Below, in pieces: positions 1-8,824 of a stretch of 21,788 nt of DNA (positions are counted from its first letter, which is position 1; each line of letters starts with the position of its first letter). The stretch spans positions 1 through 21,788 of the forward strand of contig WBUV01000004.1 of the NCBI GenBank assembly GCA_008933525.1, given 5' to 3'. A program made the position numbers and the translations under genes. Source of the DNA: Bacteroidales bacterium (GTDB lineage Bacteria; Bacteroidota; Bacteroidia; Bacteroidales; Tenuifilaceae). The notes beneath the pieces were generated by a model. It searched no databases, was not told where the DNA came from, and worked only from the letters and a program-made list of their open reading frames with translations.

Positions 1-886
1 CACCGGCATCAATCATACTAATTAGTTTTTGAGAAGGAGAATTCTCCCACCTACCGCTTAGTTGGTTAGGCAAATGGTACTCGGCCATTCTATTTTTATC
101 GCTGGCTGTGAAAGGAACGTAAAAAATAATTTCTCTACTTGGTTCGGCGCTATTTGCAAAAAGCTCGTTCAAGTTATCTTCTAACTCCGAATTCATTGAT
201 AGAACTTCGTTGCTATAGTACAAAGCATTGGAATAATTTTCCAAAGTTAAGTGTACGCTTGCAAGCATAGCTTTTGATGACTTAACGGTTGCTTTATGTG
301 GTAACACATTTGTGATATTTTGCTCGGCAAATTCTAAGTCGAGGATAATTTGATTGTAAACATCCTGAACCGAACTGCGTGGTAGAAAGTTGCTAGAGTT
401 GGTATTCAGTGTTGGAAGAAGTTTGAGTGGCACACCTCCGTATAGTCGAACAAGATTGAAGTAATGCAAGGCTCTAAGAAACCGGAGTTGCCCTTGGTAA
501 TCGTTCATTTTTTCGGCAGAGAGAAAGGTTACGCCTTCCAGTTTGTAAAGCATGTAGTTAACTCTATTTATGGCTGTATAAATTTCGCGCCAAATACCTT
601 CAACTAAAATATTGTCGGAAAGGAGCGCATTCTCATCAACGCTATAGTATTCAATTTTTGTTCCGGTTGCAATACTATTATCGGAAGCAATGTCGCCAAC
701 AATTATGAGGTTTCGGCCATAGTAATGCTGCTGCTGAAGGCCGTCGTAGCAGCCAATCAATGCAGCATAAATATTCTCCTCGGTGCTGAAAGCTTCGTCG
801 GCATCAATCTGCATTTTTGGCTTGAGGTTCAAACCATTCTCACACGATACTAGTGCCACGAACAATATAACTAGAACTTTACGCAT
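1..886 (-). CDS. SusD/RagB-family outer-membrane lipoprotein, C-terminus outside the window
   Basis: This is the N-terminal ~295 residues of a SusD-type surface lipoprotein, which would cap the neighbouring SusC channel and bind substrate outside the cell. My reading of the minus strand from the ATG at 886 gives a short signal peptide ending in a lipobox-like LVSC (Cys at about residue 15). It is followed by typical SusD/RagB text: ENIYAALIGCYDGL, then an IWREIYTAINRVNYML stretch and QLRFLRALHYFNLVRLYGG, the helical TPR-like core. The start overlaps the end of the susC gene by 16 bp, so the two are translationally coupled. The reading frame stays open to base 1, so about 40% of the protein should lie outside. 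Substrate cannot be read from the sequence; the context of cyanophycinase genes suggests a peptide or polyamide rather than a glycan. Confidence 0.9.
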   Translation of the reverse strand, partial: MRKVLVILFVALVSCENGLNLKPKMQIDADEAFSTEENIYAALIGCYDGLQQQHYYGRNLIIVGDIASDNSIATGTKIEYYSVDENALLSDNILVEGIWREIYTAINRVNYMLYKLEGVTFLSAEKMNDYQGQLRFLRALHYFNLVRLYGGVPLKLLPTLNTNSSNFLPRSSVQDVYNQIILDLEFAEQNITNVLPHKATVKSSKAMLASVHLTLENYSNALYYSNEVLSMNSELEDNLNELFANSAEPSREIIFYVPFTASDKNRMAEYHLPNQLSGRWENSPSQKLISMIDAG

Positions 887-3800
887 GCTCCAAGTATTAA
901 ACTTTTAGGTTGAGGGTTGGTAAAAAAATCGGTGCCAAGGACAACCGGATTTGATCCGTTATAATTAACCTCAGGGTCCATTCCTGAGTATTTTGTCCAA
1001 GTAACCAGGTTTTTCCCAGCCAAGTATATTTGAACGGATTTAATGCGATATTTTTGCAACCAACTCTCGTTGAGGTTGTAGCTTATTTTTAAACTCTTCA
1101 ATCGCACAAACGAGCCATCCTCCACAAACCTTGATGATACCCGTTTATTGTAGGTTGATGCCTTAGGAATATCGGTAATATCGCCAGGCTGTTGCCAACG
1201 CCGAAGCACATCGCTTGTTTGATTTCCGGTCGATAAGGTCTCGGTATACATTCTTGTGGCGTTGAATATATCGTTGCCGTAAGAGAAAAAGAATAGAAAG
1301 CTCACACTTAACGATTTGTATGTAAATGTATTACCTAGTCCGCCGAAAAACAATGGGTAAGGATTGCCTAACTTGGTTTTATCCAAATCAGTTATCTTAT
1401 CATCCTTATAAACATCTTCGTAAATAAGCATTCCATCAGCCAGATTAACACCCAACGACTTAAATCTGTAGAAGAACGAAACCGGTTCTCCCTCCTCAAT
1501 GCTACTACTTGCTCGTCCAATATTCCGTATAGGTTGATTCTGGTAAAGTTCCAAAACTTTATTTTTGTTTGCTGTTAGGCTCAAGCTGAAATTCCATCCA
1601 AAAACTCCTTCCAGAATATTTGCCGAAACTTCGGCCTCAAATCCTTGGTTTTGTAAACGGCCAATATTCGATATCACATACTCAAAACCTGTTGAGGTAG
1701 GCAATGGCTTTTCGAAAAGTAAATCCTTGGTATTTTTGATGTAGTACTCTGCATTTACTATAATCCTGTTGAATAGTTCAAAGTTGATACCGGCATTGAA
1801 TTGTGCGGTTGATTCCCATTTCAGATTTGGATTCGATATTTGCATTGGGCTAATGCCTGCTTCGCCATTGTAATTATCGCCTGCTCGGAAAAGATTAAGC
1901 GATCGGAAATCGTTAATCTGATCGTTACCTGTAATTCCGTAGCTGGCTAAAACCTTGAACTTCGAAAAAGTTCTTGTCAACTTAAAGAATGGCTCTTTGG
2001 ATAAATACCACAATGCAGAAACCGAAGGGAAGTAACCAAACCTATTGTTTTCGCCAAATTTTGAAGAACCATCGGCACGTAGGTTAAAGGTGAAAATGTA
2101 CTTATCGTCGTAGTTGTACTTTGTTCTTGTAAAAAATGAGTTTGAAGCAGCATCGAGTTCGCTTGAGTATGCTGCTATTGGTGTTGCTGCATCCTGCAGG
2201 TATTCAAAGCTATTCCCTGGAAAATTTTGCGCACGCAAGTAGGTTCCATGCCTATTATACCTATCTAGGCTTATACCCGCTAGTAACGACAACTTGTGGT
2301 TCGTTTTGATGAATTCGTAGTCGATGTATGACGAGTTGTATATATACGATGTTTTGTTTGTTGCTTCAATCCCAAGTCCGTTGTACTTTGCCCCTTGTCG
2401 GGTTCCTTTGGGGGCAAATGTTTGCTCGCCTAAATTGTAGTAATCAATTCCTGTTTGTGATTTAAGGAAAAGTTTGTTCGATAACCTGTAGGAGAGCGTT
2501 GTGTAAAACATATTACGGTAAGTTAACGCAAGGTTTTTTTCCTCCTCGGCTATTGAAACAGGATTTGCGTAAGGCCCATCATTATTAAATCGACCATTTG
2601 AATTGTAAACAGGGTATATTGGAGGCATTGATATAGCGTTGGGCAACGGACCGTTAATGGATTGATCCCCTTCAATTCTGTTGTTAATGGAGTAAGAGAA
2701 GTTATAGCCACTTTCAAGATTAAATCGATCGTTGATTTTATAGTCGAAATTCAGCCTGAAGCTGTAACGGCTATAATCGCTTCCAATAACAATACCCTCC
2801 TGGTTTAAGATATTTGCCCCGATGTAATACTTAGCTTTTTCGTTTCCGCCACCAAGCGATAAATAAAGGCTGTAGGTTGGTGCTATTCTGAAAACCTTTC
2901 GCTGCCAGTCGGTATCTATTTTATTTGTGTCAAGTTGCTCCTGAGAGTAAACAGCGGGTTTGCCTGTGGCTATTGCCTCCTCATTTACCAACGTCATCCA
3001 CTGTTTTGCGTTTAGCATGTCCAACATTCCTGTAGTCTCTTGCAGTCCAGAATAGGAGTCGAGTTGAATATAGCTTTCGCCACTTTTCCCTCTTTTGGTG
3101 TTGATAAGAATAACACCGTTGGAAGCTCTCGCTCCGTAAAGCGAACTGGCTGCAGCATCCTTAAGAATGCTAATGGATTCAACATCGTTGATGCTCAAAT
3201 CGGTTATCGCATCAATGGTTTGCCCGCTGAAATCGAGCTGCGAGTAGTTTCCAACAATAACGGGTATTCCATCAATAATGTAAAGAGGCGTATTGCCTGC
3301 CGAAATGGAGCTAATCCCCCTAATGTTTACTTTTACTGAAGCAGCCGGAGTTCCTGAATTATTCTGAATGAAAACTCCTGAAAGGTTCGATTGCAATGAA
3401 CTATTTAGCGATTCCTGATTTAGCTGGCTAAAAGAGTGAGGGCTCAAGGCCGAAACGGAGCCAGTGAGCAAATCCTTGTTCTCGTTACCAAAAGCAACAA
3501 CCACAATCTCCTCAAGTGCATTTATGCTTTCCTTCAACTTAATTCGAATTACCGTGTCGGATAAAACCGAGAAATACTGTTGCTTATATCCTATATACGA
3601 AAATTGGATTTGATTCTGGTTTTCGGGAACTACTAACGTAAAATTTCCTGACGAGTCGGTTACTGTTCCTTTTTTTAGTTCTGGTATCAGAATATTTACC
3701 CCCTGTAAAGGTTGTCTATCCTTAAAATCTACAACCACCCCTTTAACCATGAACTCCCGTATAGGCAGAGGTTTTATAACTATTGTTGTACCAACAATTT

Positions 3801-4074
3801 CGAAGCTAAACTTAAAGTTTTTTGACAGCAGTTCAACTATACCCTCAATGGTAAATTTATCGCAAACTAACGATGATGTTAAATCAACATTTATTTCTGA
3901 ATCGCTATAGGCAAATTTATAATTTGTAACCTGCGTTATCTCCTTTAAAATGAAACGTAGACTCTGGTTTTGGATATTTATTGAATAGGTAGTTTTTTCC
4001 TGAGCCCACAGATTGTAACCTATAAGCACGAAATGCAAAACAAAAAAAACAAATATCCCAAACTTCCTTAGCAT
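871..4074 (-). CDS. SusC/RagA-family TonB-dependent transporter with N-terminal STN domain
   Basis: 1067-residue outer-membrane importer, normal length for SusC proteins. The order is: a signal peptide (about 1-25, ending NLWAQ); an STN domain (about 30-102, ending TTIVIKP), which in this family contacts a periplasmic FecR-type anti-sigma factor; a carboxypeptidase-regulatory-like beta sandwich (about 108-185, VKGVVVDFKDRQPLQGVNI); a TonB plug (from NALEEIVVVAFG through NIRGISS and PLYIIDGIPV); and a C-terminal beta barrel ending in ACVKF. The STN domain implies signal-dependent expression through a sigma/FecR pair, and such a pair lies at 11481-14317. The next gene upstream in the run is the yfcC-type carrier, 117 bp away; I found no consensus -7 box in that gap. 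SusC proteins import oligosaccharides or oligopeptides; the flanking peptidases favour peptides here. Confidence 0.95.
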   Translation of the reverse strand: MLRKFGIFVFFVLHFVLIGYNLWAQEKTTYSINIQNQSLRFILKEITQVTNYKFAYSDSEINVDLTSSLVCDKFTIEGIVELLSKNFKFSFEIVGTTIVIKPLPIREFMVKGVVVDFKDRQPLQGVNILIPELKKGTVTDSSGNFTLVVPENQNQIQFSYIGYKQQYFSVLSDTVIRIKLKESINALEEIVVVAFGNENKDLLTGSVSALSPHSFSQLNQESLNSSLQSNLSGVFIQNNSGTPAASVKVNIRGISSISAGNTPLYIIDGIPVIVGNYSQLDFSGQTIDAITDLSINDVESISILKDAAASSLYGARASNGVILINTKRGKSGESYIQLDSYSGLQETTGMLDMLNAKQWMTLVNEEAIATGKPAVYSQEQLDTNKIDTDWQRKVFRIAPTYSLYLSLGGGNEKAKYYIGANILNQEGIVIGSDYSRYSFRLNFDYKINDRFNLESGYNFSYSINNRIEGDQSINGPLPNAISMPPIYPVYNSNGRFNNDGPYANPVSIAEEEKNLALTYRNMFYTTLSYRLSNKLFLKSQTGIDYYNLGEQTFAPKGTRQGAKYNGLGIEATNKTSYIYNSSYIDYEFIKTNHKLSLLAGISLDRYNRHGTYLRAQNFPGNSFEYLQDAATPIAAYSSELDAASNSFFTRTKYNYDDKYIFTFNLRADGSSKFGENNRFGYFPSVSALWYLSKEPFFKLTRTFSKFKVLASYGITGNDQINDFRSLNLFRAGDNYNGEAGISPMQISNPNLKWESTAQFNAGINFELFNRIIVNAEYYIKNTKDLLFEKPLPTSTGFEYVISNIGRLQNQGFEAEVSANILEGVFGWNFSLSLTANKNKVLELYQNQPIRNIGRASSSIEEGEPVSFFYRFKSLGVNLADGMLIYEDVYKDDKITDLDKTKLGNPYPLFFGGLGNTFTYKSLSVSFLFFFSYGNDIFNATRMYTETLSTGNQTSDVLRRWQQPGDITDIPKASTYNKRVSSRFVEDGSFVRLKSLKISYNLNESWLQKYRIKSVQIYLAGKNLVTWTKYSGMDPEVNYNGSNPVVLGTDFFTNPQPKSLILGACVKF

Positions 4075-4191
4075 TATAAACTCTCAAAAACTGTAAGTTA
4101 ATGCTGGAAATTTAGCTAAAAAATTTTGAATTTAACTGATAAGTGGGCGTTTGATGGTTTATTAATTTAACTTTTGTAACTCTTCAACAAA

Positions 4192-5574
4192 CTAAAAGTA
4201 GTACAACGAAACCACCAGCAAAACCATCGATGCTAAAAAGAAAATGGCAAGAAGCTTTACGAACCATTTAATCCAGGTTTGGTAAGGAATATTGGCAATA
4301 GCCAAAACGCCCATTGTTACACCGCTGGTTGGTACAATCATACTCATTATACCATCGCCAAGCTGAAAGGCCATAATGGCGGTTTGTCGGCCAATACCTA
4401 GCAAATCGCTCAATGGCGCAACAATTGGAACGGTAAGCGCCGCCTGTCCTGACCCCGAAGGAACTAGAAACGTAAAGCACGATTGAAAAAAGAAGATAAA
4501 TTGGATTGATACTTCGGCAGGCAAATCCTTTCCCCAGCTCGATACGGCATAAAGTATGCTATCAATTATTTTCCCATCGGTTGCAATTACAAGTAATCCG
4601 CGCGATAAACCAATAATTATCCCTGCAGTAATCATATCCTTTGCTCCGGAAATGAACGAGTCGATTGTTTCCTTCATCGATAGCCTGTAAATGGCGGCAG
4701 AAACAATTCCAAGAGCTAGGAATAACGCTGATATCTCGTTTATATACCACTTCCATTTGTTGGCACCAATAACAAGCATTGCCAACGCAATAAATAGAAA
4801 TATTACAATAAACCTGCGTTTCCAGTTAAACACCATTTGATCGGCATTCTGCATGGACTGTAAATCTCTACTTCTATCCAAATCGTATACTGGACTCAAC
4901 TTTGGGTTTTTCTCAATTTTTCGGGCATAGTACATTACGTAAGCAATGGCTATTGCAGTAAGAATTAACCAGGTGATAATTCTAAAATCCCAACCGCTAA
5001 ACATTGGTAAATCGGCAATACCCTGCGCCACCCCAACATTAAACGGATTTGTTATTGCAGCAGCAAATCCAACTCCTGCAGCCATTAAAGACATACAGAT
5101 TCCCACAATGGAGTCGTATCCCATTGCTATGGCAAGGGGAATTGTTATCATAATAAAAACAATTGTGGATTCGCTCATTCCAAAGGTTGCTCCAGCAAGC
5201 GAGAAGAAAATCATTATCACCGGAATAACAAACTTTTTGTACTTTGGCTTGCGTACGCTTAAATCAAGAATGCTGGAAAGGCCAGAGCTTATTGCACCTG
5301 TTTTATTAATCATTCCAAATGCACCGCCAACCAGTAAGCAGAAACCAATTATTTGTGCGGCTGAAACAAACCCCTTAATTGGGGCAGTAAGCATAGCCCA
5401 CAATCCCTGTGGATTATTCGCAATTTCGGTATAGGTGTTTGGCACAACTACCATTCGTCCATTAAATTCCTGTCGCTGGTACTCGCCTGCCTGTATAACC
5501 CAAGTCATTGCTATAAACACAACCATAATGAACATTATGATTGTAATGGTATGTGGAAAGTTCTTAATTTTCAT
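4192..5574 (-). CDS. yfcC: YfcC-family inner-membrane carrier (DcuC/ArcD-like superfamily)
   Basis: About 460 residues and very hydrophobic, with roughly 11-12 predicted membrane segments. Family signatures visible are GATFGMSESTIVF, ITNPFNVGVAQGIADLP and a second half-repeat SGSGQAALTVP followed by PTSGVTMGVLAIA. These match YfcC proteins, which are annotated as putative basic amino acid or C4-dicarboxylate carriers; few have been tested. I start at the ATG at 5574 (MKIKNFPHTI), because the frame extended to 5583 needs a TTG. The cyanophycinase stop is 14 bp upstream, so the two are almost certainly cotranscribed. In this setting it could carry arginine, aspartate or the Asp-Arg dipeptide across the inner membrane, which is inference. 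The usual E. coli-type YfcC is slightly longer (about 500 residues). Confidence 0.85.
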   Translation of the reverse strand: MKIKNFPHTITIIMFIMVVFIAMTWVIQAGEYQRQEFNGRMVVVPNTYTEIANNPQGLWAMLTAPIKGFVSAAQIIGFCLLVGGAFGMINKTGAISSGLSSILDLSVRKPKYKKFVIPVIMIFFSLAGATFGMSESTIVFIMITIPLAIAMGYDSIVGICMSLMAAGVGFAAAITNPFNVGVAQGIADLPMFSGWDFRIITWLILTAIAIAYVMYYARKIEKNPKLSPVYDLDRSRDLQSMQNADQMVFNWKRRFIVIFLFIALAMLVIGANKWKWYINEISALFLALGIVSAAIYRLSMKETIDSFISGAKDMITAGIIIGLSRGLLVIATDGKIIDSILYAVSSWGKDLPAEVSIQFIFFFQSCFTFLVPSGSGQAALTVPIVAPLSDLLGIGRQTAIMAFQLGDGIMSMIVPTSGVTMGVLAIANIPYQTWIKWFVKLLAIFFLASMVLLVVSLYYF

Positions 5575-5588
5575 AATCGACAAATTCT

Positions 5589-7565
5589 CTATTTCTTATT
5601 AATGATGCAAACCTTAGCCGTGTAGGACTCTCTGCTTTGAACATCGGTAACTTTTATCAGGTAATACCCGTTTGTGAAATTGTCTAACTCTACTGTTGTG
5701 TTGTAGGTGAAAGGCCGGCTTAAAACAAGTCTTCCAGTTAAATCAATCATCTGGAAGTTATACAACCGCTCTTTTCCTTGTATATTGATAAACTCCGATG
5801 CTGGATTGGGAAATATTTTTACATCAATTCCAGTAGTTTTAATTGGAACAGAAACAGGAACATTATTTCCCACAACAACTGTATCGGCCTCGCCCAAAAA
5901 TCTTAAATACATTTGCTCAAAGCCAGCAATATTTCTCGATGTAGCATAGGGACCCTGATTAACCATACCAGATTTTGTACCCGTATTTTTAAGGAATATT
6001 AGCGGAAAACTTCCCGATAAATTTTTGAAGTACGCTTTACCATTTGAACCATAACCGTACTCAGCAAAGGTGTTTCCTGTGATGTAAAGACCGTACTTTA
6101 GGGAGTCTTTCATCATTGCGTAAGGCAGCCCGGTTACTGTATTTTCGTATGTTTCGGCGCTGATAAAGGTGTTGGGCATGATTGACGTTGTTTTTAACAA
6201 TTCCAAACCCGATAAGAACTCTAATTCGCCTCTGTACGAAGCATAACCAGCACCTGTATACTTGTTAATAACTGTTTTACCTGCAAACCTAGCATTGTCG
6301 CCCACGAAGAATGAAACCATATCGTTACTTAGTAGCCGTTGTTTTAGCAATGCGCCGTTACCTGATGCTTTAGTAAAGTTTATAAAATCGGTATATCCGT
6401 TTGATACTATCACAAACTTTTTAGCGGCGCTAATTTTTGTTTGGTATGTTTGGTCGTTGGAGTAGGTGGTAAGAGCTTTAATAATTTCAACGTTGGTTGC
6501 GCCTTTCGATTGTAAGTTTGTTTTAACATCGTTTGCCCGCGTAAGGTCGTTCCCGGTAACAATTACAATTGGGTCCGATGCTGCTCCAACCTGACTAACA
6601 ATGTACGAATATGCATTATCCGAAGGATAATCTGTCCCACAAATAAACACCCTGTACTTTCCATTCTCTTCCGCTACTTTGGGTTGAATGTTTCTGTTAA
6701 GACCTGTTATTGCAAGTGTGTTGATGTTGAATGTGCATCCGTGGATTGCCTGTGTAAACTGAATGTATTTCGATTTAAGTATCGAAACATTAATATCGAA
6801 AGGCGATGTTGTTTCGGTGGTTTTGTAGAAACCTACAGCACCAGTGCCATAAACCACTGCGTTTCCATTGGGTTCAATGCAAAGTGCTGTATGGTCGTCA
6901 ATTCCTACACCCACAGCATTTAGGGTTTTGCTTTTATACCAGGTTGCCATAAAGCTCGGAATGCGTCCAAATCGGCCACGTTCGGCTACGTGAGTATCAA
7001 AAATAAAATTTCCGCCAATTGTGGTCAAAAAATCGTTGACCAAGGTTATTTGTGTTGAGTATGCGCTCATCAGCGCGGTAGCAGGATCAATTGAGGCTAC
7101 CTGCGCAGTATAAACAACAGGGGAGAGAATCATACTCCCAGCCGATGTTCCGGATAGAACACCCCCATTATTGTAGATATGCTGCAAGGCCTGCTGAACT
7201 TTTGTATCCTTGTAGTATTGGTAGTATTTACCTTGGTCGCCACCCTTTATGAAAACTCCATTGTATGTGATAAGCGAGTCGTATAACGCCTGTTGATTCG
7301 CTGTAGTTTTATCGGGTATATAAAAGTTTTTAGCGTAAACAGCTCCAAAACTTTTGAAATAGTTGGGTATCCAATCGGTTTCACCGCTATTGTATGATAT
7401 TACTGCAATTCTTTTGTTACTAGCCTTGGATACCACCCAGCTATACGGGGCGTCACTCCAGCCACCAGCGCTTTCGCCTGCACCCCCTGCAAGCATCAGG
7501 TACCCTTGAGCATTTGATAATAATGAGGAAATAGCTATTGAAACGGTAAGTATAATTTGTCGCAT
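5589..7565 (-). CDS. T9SS-secreted cyanophycinase (peptidase family S51) with degenerate second S51 domain
   Basis: 658 residues. A signal peptide (1-19, ending SNAQ) is followed by an S51 domain with all the residues I know from cyanobacterial CphB: GGDQ with Gln111, nucleophile Ser141 in GTSAGS, D190-T-H192, the R196-x-R198-x-x-R201 arginine-binding set, and GVGIDDHTAL. CphB cuts cyanophycin into beta-Asp-Arg dipeptides. Residues about 303-520 look like a second, decayed copy of the same fold: KFVIVSNG stands for the GGxQ region, VGDNARFAG for GTSAG (Ser replaced by Asn424), and YGLYITGNTFAEY for the GIDEDTA region. The C-terminus (about 581-658, from DVKIFPNPASEFINI) is a T9SS sorting domain, so the enzyme should be exported to the cell surface or medium. 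It lies between an S51 lipoprotein gene upstream and the carrier gene downstream. An exported isoaspartyl peptidase with another substrate is the main alternative. Confidence 0.88.
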   Translation of the reverse strand: MRQIILTVSIAISSLLSNAQGYLMLAGGAGESAGGWSDAPYSWVVSKASNKRIAVISYNSGETDWIPNYFKSFGAVYAKNFYIPDKTTANQQALYDSLITYNGVFIKGGDQGKYYQYYKDTKVQQALQHIYNNGGVLSGTSAGSMILSPVVYTAQVASIDPATALMSAYSTQITLVNDFLTTIGGNFIFDTHVAERGRFGRIPSFMATWYKSKTLNAVGVGIDDHTALCIEPNGNAVVYGTGAVGFYKTTETTSPFDINVSILKSKYIQFTQAIHGCTFNINTLAITGLNRNIQPKVAEENGKYRVFICGTDYPSDNAYSYIVSQVGAASDPIVIVTGNDLTRANDVKTNLQSKGATNVEIIKALTTYSNDQTYQTKISAAKKFVIVSNGYTDFINFTKASGNGALLKQRLLSNDMVSFFVGDNARFAGKTVINKYTGAGYASYRGELEFLSGLELLKTTSIMPNTFISAETYENTVTGLPYAMMKDSLKYGLYITGNTFAEYGYGSNGKAYFKNLSGSFPLIFLKNTGTKSGMVNQGPYATSRNIAGFEQMYLRFLGEADTVVVGNNVPVSVPIKTTGIDVKIFPNPASEFINIQGKERLYNFQMIDLTGRLVLSRPFTYNTTVELDNFTNGYYLIKVTDVQSRESYTAKVCIINKK

Positions 7566-7584
7566 AATGATTAAATTAAGTACC

Positions 7585-7628
7585 TAATCAGAATACGTTT
7601 GTAATTAGTGTATCCCTTAATCTGATTA
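7585..7628. repeat. 8-bp inverted repeat in the leader of the secreted cyanophycinase gene
   Basis: TAATCAGA at 7585-7592 is matched exactly by its complement TCTGATTA at 7621-7628, separated by 28 bp. The pair fills most of the 68-bp gap between the S51 lipoprotein gene and the cyanophycinase gene. The spacer is too long for a good terminator, and no T-tract follows. It could be a pair of half sites or an RNA leader structure, or chance in AT-rich DNA. Confidence 0.3.
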
Positions 7629-7633
7629 AAGTA

Positions 7634-8503
7634 TTACAAATTAAAAGTATCGCCCGGGAGGTAAACGCTCATGGTTAAATCCTTTGCACCAAGAAGTCCG
7701 TTAACTATTTTGGTTTCCGCAGTTGGATGTTTAATTACAATAACCTGACCTTCGCCAATTACCTCTGCGCAATTTTGACTGATAATCAAAGCTGCAGATT
7801 CGTCTATGCCAATACAGGTATTTTGAGGGTTTTCCAGACAAACAGATATCAGCCTGTTGAGTTTGCGTTTTTTAATAAAATCTTCGTCAATTATCACTTT
7901 GTCTATAAATCCCAAACCCTCCGATATTTCCACGTTGTTTGCTTCGATTGTTGAAAAGAATGTAGATTGCTCTTTGTGCTTAATCTCCTTACCCGTGATA
8001 ATTGTTTTACTTACAATTGACGCACTGCTATTTGCACCTGCTATTGATGCCCCATTTTTGTATGCAAAATATAAAGCATCCTTAACCGGAACACCCTGAA
8101 TTGAATTTAGAAAAGCAGACTGTTCTCCACCACACACAATTATGAGCGAAGCGTTACGAATTAACTCTAAATCGTTCTCGCTTGCGGAATGTTTAAGCAA
8201 ATTGAGTGTGCGGAAATTTTCAATACCTCTGCGCTTAAAGTTATTCTGGTAGTCATTAATAGAACAGTCTTCGTTAATCCGATTGTGTGATAGCATAAGT
8301 ACATAACCCGATTTATCGAGGCCTGCCTCTTTAATTAATCTATCAATTAGAACTGTAGAGTTAATCTCTCCGCCAATTATGAATAGCTTGCCGCTTTTTG
8401 GTTGAGGAATTGGCATCTTTTCTTCCAGATTCCTGTTGCACATTAATGTAGCCAGAAGAACTGTCAGAAAAACTATATACTGAAAATACTTATTTATTCG
8501 CAT
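7634..8503 (-). CDS. S51 (cyanophycinase-like) lipoprotein with altered active site
   Basis: 289 residues. The N-terminus (KYFQYIVFLTVLLATLMC) is a signal peptide with a loose lipobox at Cys22; Met at -1 is atypical. The body follows the S51 plan: KLFIIGGE (39-46), CGGEQ (124-128), the nucleophile region GANSSAS (156-162) in place of GTSAGS, then D206-E-D208-F and a basic stretch KKRKLNR, and CIGIDESAALI. Compared with CphB, the serine is kept (S159), but the His of the DQH motif is Asp208 and two arginine-binding residues are Lys212 and Lys214; only Arg217 matches. It may therefore have another substrate, or bind peptides without cutting them. It is the first gene of the run that continues with the secreted cyanophycinase. 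Membrane location is inferred from the N-terminus only. Confidence 0.75.
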   Translation of the reverse strand: MRINKYFQYIVFLTVLLATLMCNRNLEEKMPIPQPKSGKLFIIGGEINSTVLIDRLIKEAGLDKSGYVLMLSHNRINEDCSINDYQNNFKRRGIENFRTLNLLKHSASENDLELIRNASLIIVCGGEQSAFLNSIQGVPVKDALYFAYKNGASIAGANSSASIVSKTIITGKEIKHKEQSTFFSTIEANNVEISEGLGFIDKVIIDEDFIKKRKLNRLISVCLENPQNTCIGIDESAALIISQNCAEVIGEGQVIVIKHPTAETKIVNGLLGAKDLTMSVYLPGDTFNL

Positions 8504-8824
8504 GGTATGTTTTTTTATAATACAATGCTTCCATGCAAAACCCTTAATTCACAACTTGGGCATAATTTATTTTTCTGTTTTTCAGTTCAATATGGCTGAC
8601 CAAAAAATTTTTCGAATTGCAATTAAAAAAAACGCGAAAAATCGGGTAACAACAAGCAGCCAATTCCTATTAAGCAAATAACGGGAAGATTCTATTTCGC
8701 CTTTCCTGAAATCAATTTACATAAAAAAAACCTGTATGGCCTTAAATATAAGACTCATATTAACCCTTTTTGTTGCAAATAACCGTGCAATAAATATTAC
8801 TTCAACCCTTTAAATTTTGATTTT
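8504..8824. other. 321-bp divergent intergenic region
   Basis: This AT-rich gap separates the minus-strand peptidase/transporter run from the plus-strand aminomutase operon and should hold promoters for both. I found no exact TAnnTTTG box in either direction. The nearest is TAAATTTTG at 8812-8820 (one base too long in the spacer), very close to the 8825 start. I see no open reading frame worth calling and no tRNA or riboswitch fold. The one clear structure is the inverted repeat at 8607-8642. Missing housekeeping-type boxes on the minus side would fit transcription by the local ECF sigma factor, but this is weak negative evidence. Confidence 0.6.
8607..8642. promoter_or_regulatory. Inverted repeat with nested palindrome, possible operator
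   Basis: ATTTTTCG at 8607-8614 is the exact complement of CGAAAAAT at 8635-8642. Directly inside the left arm is a perfect 10-bp palindrome, AATTGCAATT, at 8615-8624. It lies about 100 bp upstream of the S51 lipoprotein start and 180 bp upstream of the aminomutase start, a plausible place for a regulator acting on both. The AT-rich context makes chance matches likely, so this is only a candidate. Confidence 0.3.

Noticed and set aside
4129..4171. Direct repeat AATTTAAC (4129-4136 and 4164-4171) upstream of susC
   Set aside because: An 8-bp AT-rich repeat in AT-rich DNA is expected by chance, and no symmetry or promoter box supports it.
4946..5434. Plus-strand 162-codon open frame opposite the YfcC-type gene
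   Set aside because: It is the antisense shadow of a conserved membrane protein gene and has no recognisable domain.
1..8503. Reading the SusCD run as a polysaccharide utilisation locus
   Set aside because: No glycoside hydrolase, polysaccharide lyase, sulfatase or sugar kinase is encoded; the enzymes present are S51 peptidases.
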